A stretch of 64,000 nucleotides of DNA from CAVYUC01 sp963783085 (GTDB taxonomy: Bacteria > Bacteroidota > Bacteroidia > Bacteroidales > Prolixibacteraceae), in NCBI GenBank assembly GCA_963783085.1, contig CAWAMJ010000011.1:157034-221033 (forward strand), in the 5' to 3' direction. Position 1 is the stretch's first letter. Each line of letters starts with the position of its first letter. The notes below the pieces were generated by a model, which saw only the letters and a program-made list of their open reading frames with translations, was not told the DNA's origin and made no database searches. This document shows, one piece after another, positions 61,802-64,000 of this stretch. Made by a program: the position numbers and the translations under genes.

Positions 61802-62377
61802 ATGCCACGAAACAAAACATACGATGATGAACTAGTACTGGAGAAAGCCATGAATGTGTTCTGGGTTCATGGCTATGAGGCCACTTCGGTAAGGTTGCTC
61901 GAAAAAGAGATGGGCATTAACCAGTTTTCGATTTATTCTTCATTTAAAAATAAAAAGAACCTGTTTATAAACGCTTTACGCAAATATCGTGCATTTGTCA
62001 TCAAAAACAGATTTCAACCTTTGTTGCAGGAAGGCGCAGGTTTGGCCGAGTTGAAAAGTTTTTTGAAAAATGCAGCCATAAATAGAAGCAGCGAAGTAAA
62101 AAGAGGATGTCTGGTGGTAAACACAGCAGGCGAACTGGGAGAGAAAGACCCGGATATCGCTAAGGAATTAAACCTTTATTATGAATTAATCCGTAATATG
62201 CTTCTCCGGGTATTACAGAATGCTGTAACAAAACATGAAATTCCGGCAAATACAGATGTTGAAAAGCAAGCCAGTTTTTTCCTTGGCGTGATGCAGGGAA
62301 TTTCGGTTGCCAGCAAAACAATGAATAAAAGCCAGTTAACCGATTTTATTGATGTGGCTTTGAACCAACTCAATTAA
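61802..62377 (+). CDS. TetR/AcrR-family transcriptional regulator
   Basis: 191 residues. The N-terminal helix-turn-helix is EKAMNVFWVHGYEATSVRLLEKEMGINQFSIYSSFKNKKNLFINALRKY, as in the TetR group. The C-terminal part is a helical ligand-binding domain (RGCLVVNTAGELGEKDPDIAKELN). It is closest to regulators of the AcuR/YxaF type by pattern. It lies just before a palindromic site (62395-62410) and an AhpD-like gene, which it probably controls. Confidence 0.9.
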   Translation: MPRNKTYDDELVLEKAMNVFWVHGYEATSVRLLEKEMGINQFSIYSSFKNKKNLFINALRKYRAFVIKNRFQPLLQEGAGLAELKSFLKNAAINRSSEVKRGCLVVNTAGELGEKDPDIAKELNLYYELIRNMLLRVLQNAVTKHEIPANTDVEKQASFFLGVMQGISVASKTMNKSQLTDFIDVALNQLN

Positions 62378-62391
62378 AAAATTTTAATCAT

Positions 62392-62413
62392 TATCTAAGC
62401 ATTCGCTTAGAAT
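62392..62413. promoter_or_regulatory. palindromic operator candidate for the TetR-family regulator
   Basis: CTAAGC (62395-62400) and GCTTAG (62405-62410) are perfect half-sites separated by ATTC. Flanking TTAT/AATA gives further partial symmetry. It sits between the regulator stop and the AhpD-like start, 20 bases upstream of the latter. Confidence 0.6.
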
Positions 62414-62430
62414 AAATACAAGTAATAATT

Positions 62431-62988
62431 ATGACACAATTTAAATTACACACCATCGAATCGGCTCCCGAAGGTTCAAAAGAAATGCTCGAAGGGGCAT
62501 TAAAACAAAACGGATTTATCCCAAACCTTTACGGAATAATGGCCGAATCGCCGGAGGTTTTAAACGCTTACAGGCAAATGGCCGAATTATTTGATAAAAC
62601 TTCGCTTAGCGCTGTTGAGAAAAATATTGTTTGGCTGACCATAAGTTACAACAACAGTTGTCATTACTGCATGGCCATTCATTCCATGGTGGCAAAAATG
62701 TATAAACTGCCCGATGAAATGATTGAAGCGCTGCGAAACAACAAACCGCTCAACGATACCAAATTTGAAGCGCTCAGAAAATTTACCGCCTTGTTGGTGG
62801 AAAAACGCGGATGGGCTTCGGATGATGAAGTTCAGGAATTTGTGGAAGCTGGCTATTCCCAAAAAAATGTACTGGAAATAATTGTTGGCATTGGCCAAAA
62901 AACAATCAGTAACTATGTAAACCACCTCGCGCATACGCCGTTCGACAAGCAAATTGAAGCTTTTAAGTGGGAGGCAAGTTCCGAATAA
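62431..62988 (+). CDS. carboxymuconolactone decarboxylase / AhpD-like protein
   Basis: 185 residues. The AhpD-type redox motif CHYC is in VWLTISYNNSCHYCMAIHSMVAKMYKLPDEMI (residues about 70-100). The rest matches the helical CMD fold. Such proteins reduce peroxides or act on small organic substrates via a thiol pair. It lies downstream of a TetR-type regulator and its likely operator. The next gene is a sigma factor 21 bases beyond. Confidence 0.9.
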   Translation: MTQFKLHTIESAPEGSKEMLEGALKQNGFIPNLYGIMAESPEVLNAYRQMAELFDKTSLSAVEKNIVWLTISYNNSCHYCMAIHSMVAKMYKLPDEMIEALRNNKPLNDTKFEALRKFTALLVEKRGWASDDEVQEFVEAGYSQKNVLEIIVGIGQKTISNYVNHLAHTPFDKQIEAFKWEASSE

Positions 62989-63009
62989 AACGAATAAATA
63001 AAATACGCC

Positions 63010-63519
63010 ATGACTCAAATTCAGTTTAATGAAGCCCTTTACGGATTAAAAAATAAATTAAGATTTTACGCACTTAGTTTAACTGCCGAAGAAGAACAGG
63101 CCAACGACCTGATTCAGGAAACGTTTTTCAAGGCGCTTAAATACAGAAATAAATTTAGCCAGAATTACAATTTTAAAGGTTGGGTATTTACCATAATGAG
63201 GAATACTTTCATTAATGAATACCGAAGAAAAAAGAAAATACAAGTGACGAACAAAGACGTAAAAGACGATTATCCAATTCAGCAATGGGATAAGATATCT
63301 TTTCCGGGCCCTGATATTTTTTATGGTTTAACAGAAATAGAAAAAAGTGTAAATGCGTTGTCTGAAGAATACCGGATTCCTTTAAGTATGTTTCTGAATG
63401 GTTTCAAATACCAGGAAATAGCAGACAAATTAGAACTTCCCTTGGGAACAGTAAAAAGCAGGATTTTCTTTTCCAGGAAAATCTTAAAAAGAACGTTGAA
63501 CGAATACATCGCAAACTGA
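63010..63519 (+). CDS. ECF-type RNA polymerase sigma factor
   Basis: 169 residues. Region 2 is NDLIQETFFKALKYRNKF...FKGWVFTIMRNTFINEYRRKKK, and region 4 is LSEEYRIPLSMFLNGFKYQEIADKLELPLGTVKSRIFFSRKILKRTL. No anti-sigma factor gene follows directly. The next gene encodes a thioredoxin-like secreted protein, so a redox or envelope response is possible. Confidence 0.93.
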   Translation: MTQIQFNEALYGLKNKLRFYALSLTAEEEQANDLIQETFFKALKYRNKFSQNYNFKGWVFTIMRNTFINEYRRKKKIQVTNKDVKDDYPIQQWDKISFPGPDIFYGLTEIEKSVNALSEEYRIPLSMFLNGFKYQEIADKLELPLGTVKSRIFFSRKILKRTLNEYIAN

Positions 63520-63544
63520 ATTGATAATTTTTAACTTAAAAAAG

Positions 63545-64000
63545 ATGAAACAATTATTTTTTAATTTACTCGGCCTGGCGCTCATCACATTGTTTGTGTT
63601 GGCTCAGATACCAGAAAGTACAAGAGGTTTTTTGAATCCAACGGACAATAATTATATTTCTTCAGCATCCCAAAATGTTCATATCAAAAAAATGGATGTA
63701 AAGCAAGCGGATTTTTTTCCTGAAGCAGAAAAAAGCAAAAAAGGTATATCGTTTCACCAGGGGAACTGGAAAGAAGCGCTGGAAACTGCAAAAAAAGAAA
63801 ACAAACCAATATTTCTGGATATTTCGGCCAGTTGGTGTGGCCCTTGCAAGTTGTTAAAAGCAAATACTTTCACTGACCCGGAAGTTGGTGAATTCTATAA
63901 TGCCAACTTTATTAACGTGGCTTTTGACGGCGAAAAAGGAGAAGGCGTTTTACTTGCTGACAAGTTTAAAATAAGTGCATATCCAACCCTGCTTTTTGTA
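63545..64000 (+). CDS. exported thioredoxin-family protein, 3' end beyond the window
   Basis: It has a signal peptide (MKQLFFNLLGLALITLFVLAQ), a spacer of about 65 residues, then the thioredoxin fold GNWKEALETAKKENKPIFLDISASWCGPCKLL with the WCGPCK active site, followed by FINVAFDGEKGEG and FKISAYPTLLFV (cis-Pro region). It should act as a periplasmic disulfide reductase or chaperone. It follows the sigma-factor gene by 25 bases; the C-terminus is cut off by the window end. Confidence 0.9.
   Translation, partial: MKQLFFNLLGLALITLFVLAQIPESTRGFLNPTDNNYISSASQNVHIKKMDVKQADFFPEAEKSKKGISFHQGNWKEALETAKKENKPIFLDISASWCGPCKLLKANTFTDPEVGEFYNANFINVAFDGEKGEGVLLADKFKISAYPTLLFV

Noticed and set aside
1..64000. 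CRISPR array, rRNA operon, replication origin
   Set aside because: No regularly spaced identical repeats, no rRNA-like sequence and no cluster of DnaA boxes with dnaA or parAB genes were found.

Overview
The window looks like a chromosomal segment of a Bacteroidota, probably a Marinilabiliales/Prolixibacteraceae-type marine or sediment bacterium (inference). The signs are DUF5916, DUF4136 and DUF6090 proteins, a type IX secretion sorting protein, promoters of the TAnnTTTG type, a tmRNA tag ending NNYALAA, and many signal-peptide and lipoprotein genes.

Layout. 1-6.7 kb: a carbohydrate-linked cluster (two Gfo/Idh/MocA oxidoreductases, a DUF5916 outer-membrane protein, a PmoA-family lipoprotein). 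6.7-7.4 kb: palindrome-rich tandem repeats. 7.4-21.9 kb: an accessory region. It holds a truncated IS1595 transposase, two IS91-family elements that each carry an IntI/Xer-like tyrosine recombinase (the second split by a decayed IS21), and a run of small genes (DUF6090, a decayed hydrolase, a PIN toxin-antitoxin pair, a lipoprotein, a YdeI-like protein). These genes are bounded by attC-like structures and group II intron remnants. 22-45 kb: mostly housekeeping and metabolic genes (asparaginase, two ClC channels, pckA, xerD, aroQ, lolA-like, ftsK, carbamate kinase, argF), an ATP-grasp/gamma-glutamyltransferase/N-formylglutamate amidohydrolase operon, a CsgG-like protein, a T9SS cargo and tRNA-Asp. 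45-57 kb: galactose and sugar-nucleotide genes (SSS and MFS transporters, galK, a GntR regulator, galM, an acyl-CoA ligase, a glucuronokinase-like GHMP kinase, a GalU-like uridylyltransferase). 57-60 kb: tmRNA with a large serine recombinase and small genes at its 3' end. 60-64 kb: a redox/detoxification cluster.

The main discovery is at 11.7-21.9 kb. Successive gene units begin and end with short sequences that are reverse complements of each other and differ from unit to unit: GTTGTGCTT/AAGCACAAC, TTATGGCG/CGCCATAA and TTAGGTTTCGTGGT/ACCACGAAAACCTAA. They alternate with long imperfect palindromes. This is the boundary rule of integron gene cassettes. Two IS91-family elements with an IntI-like recombinase gene reading away from the cassettes lie directly against the palindromes, and group II intron 3' ends sit in the boundary sites. 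I interpret the region as a decayed integron-like cassette array in a Bacteroidota.
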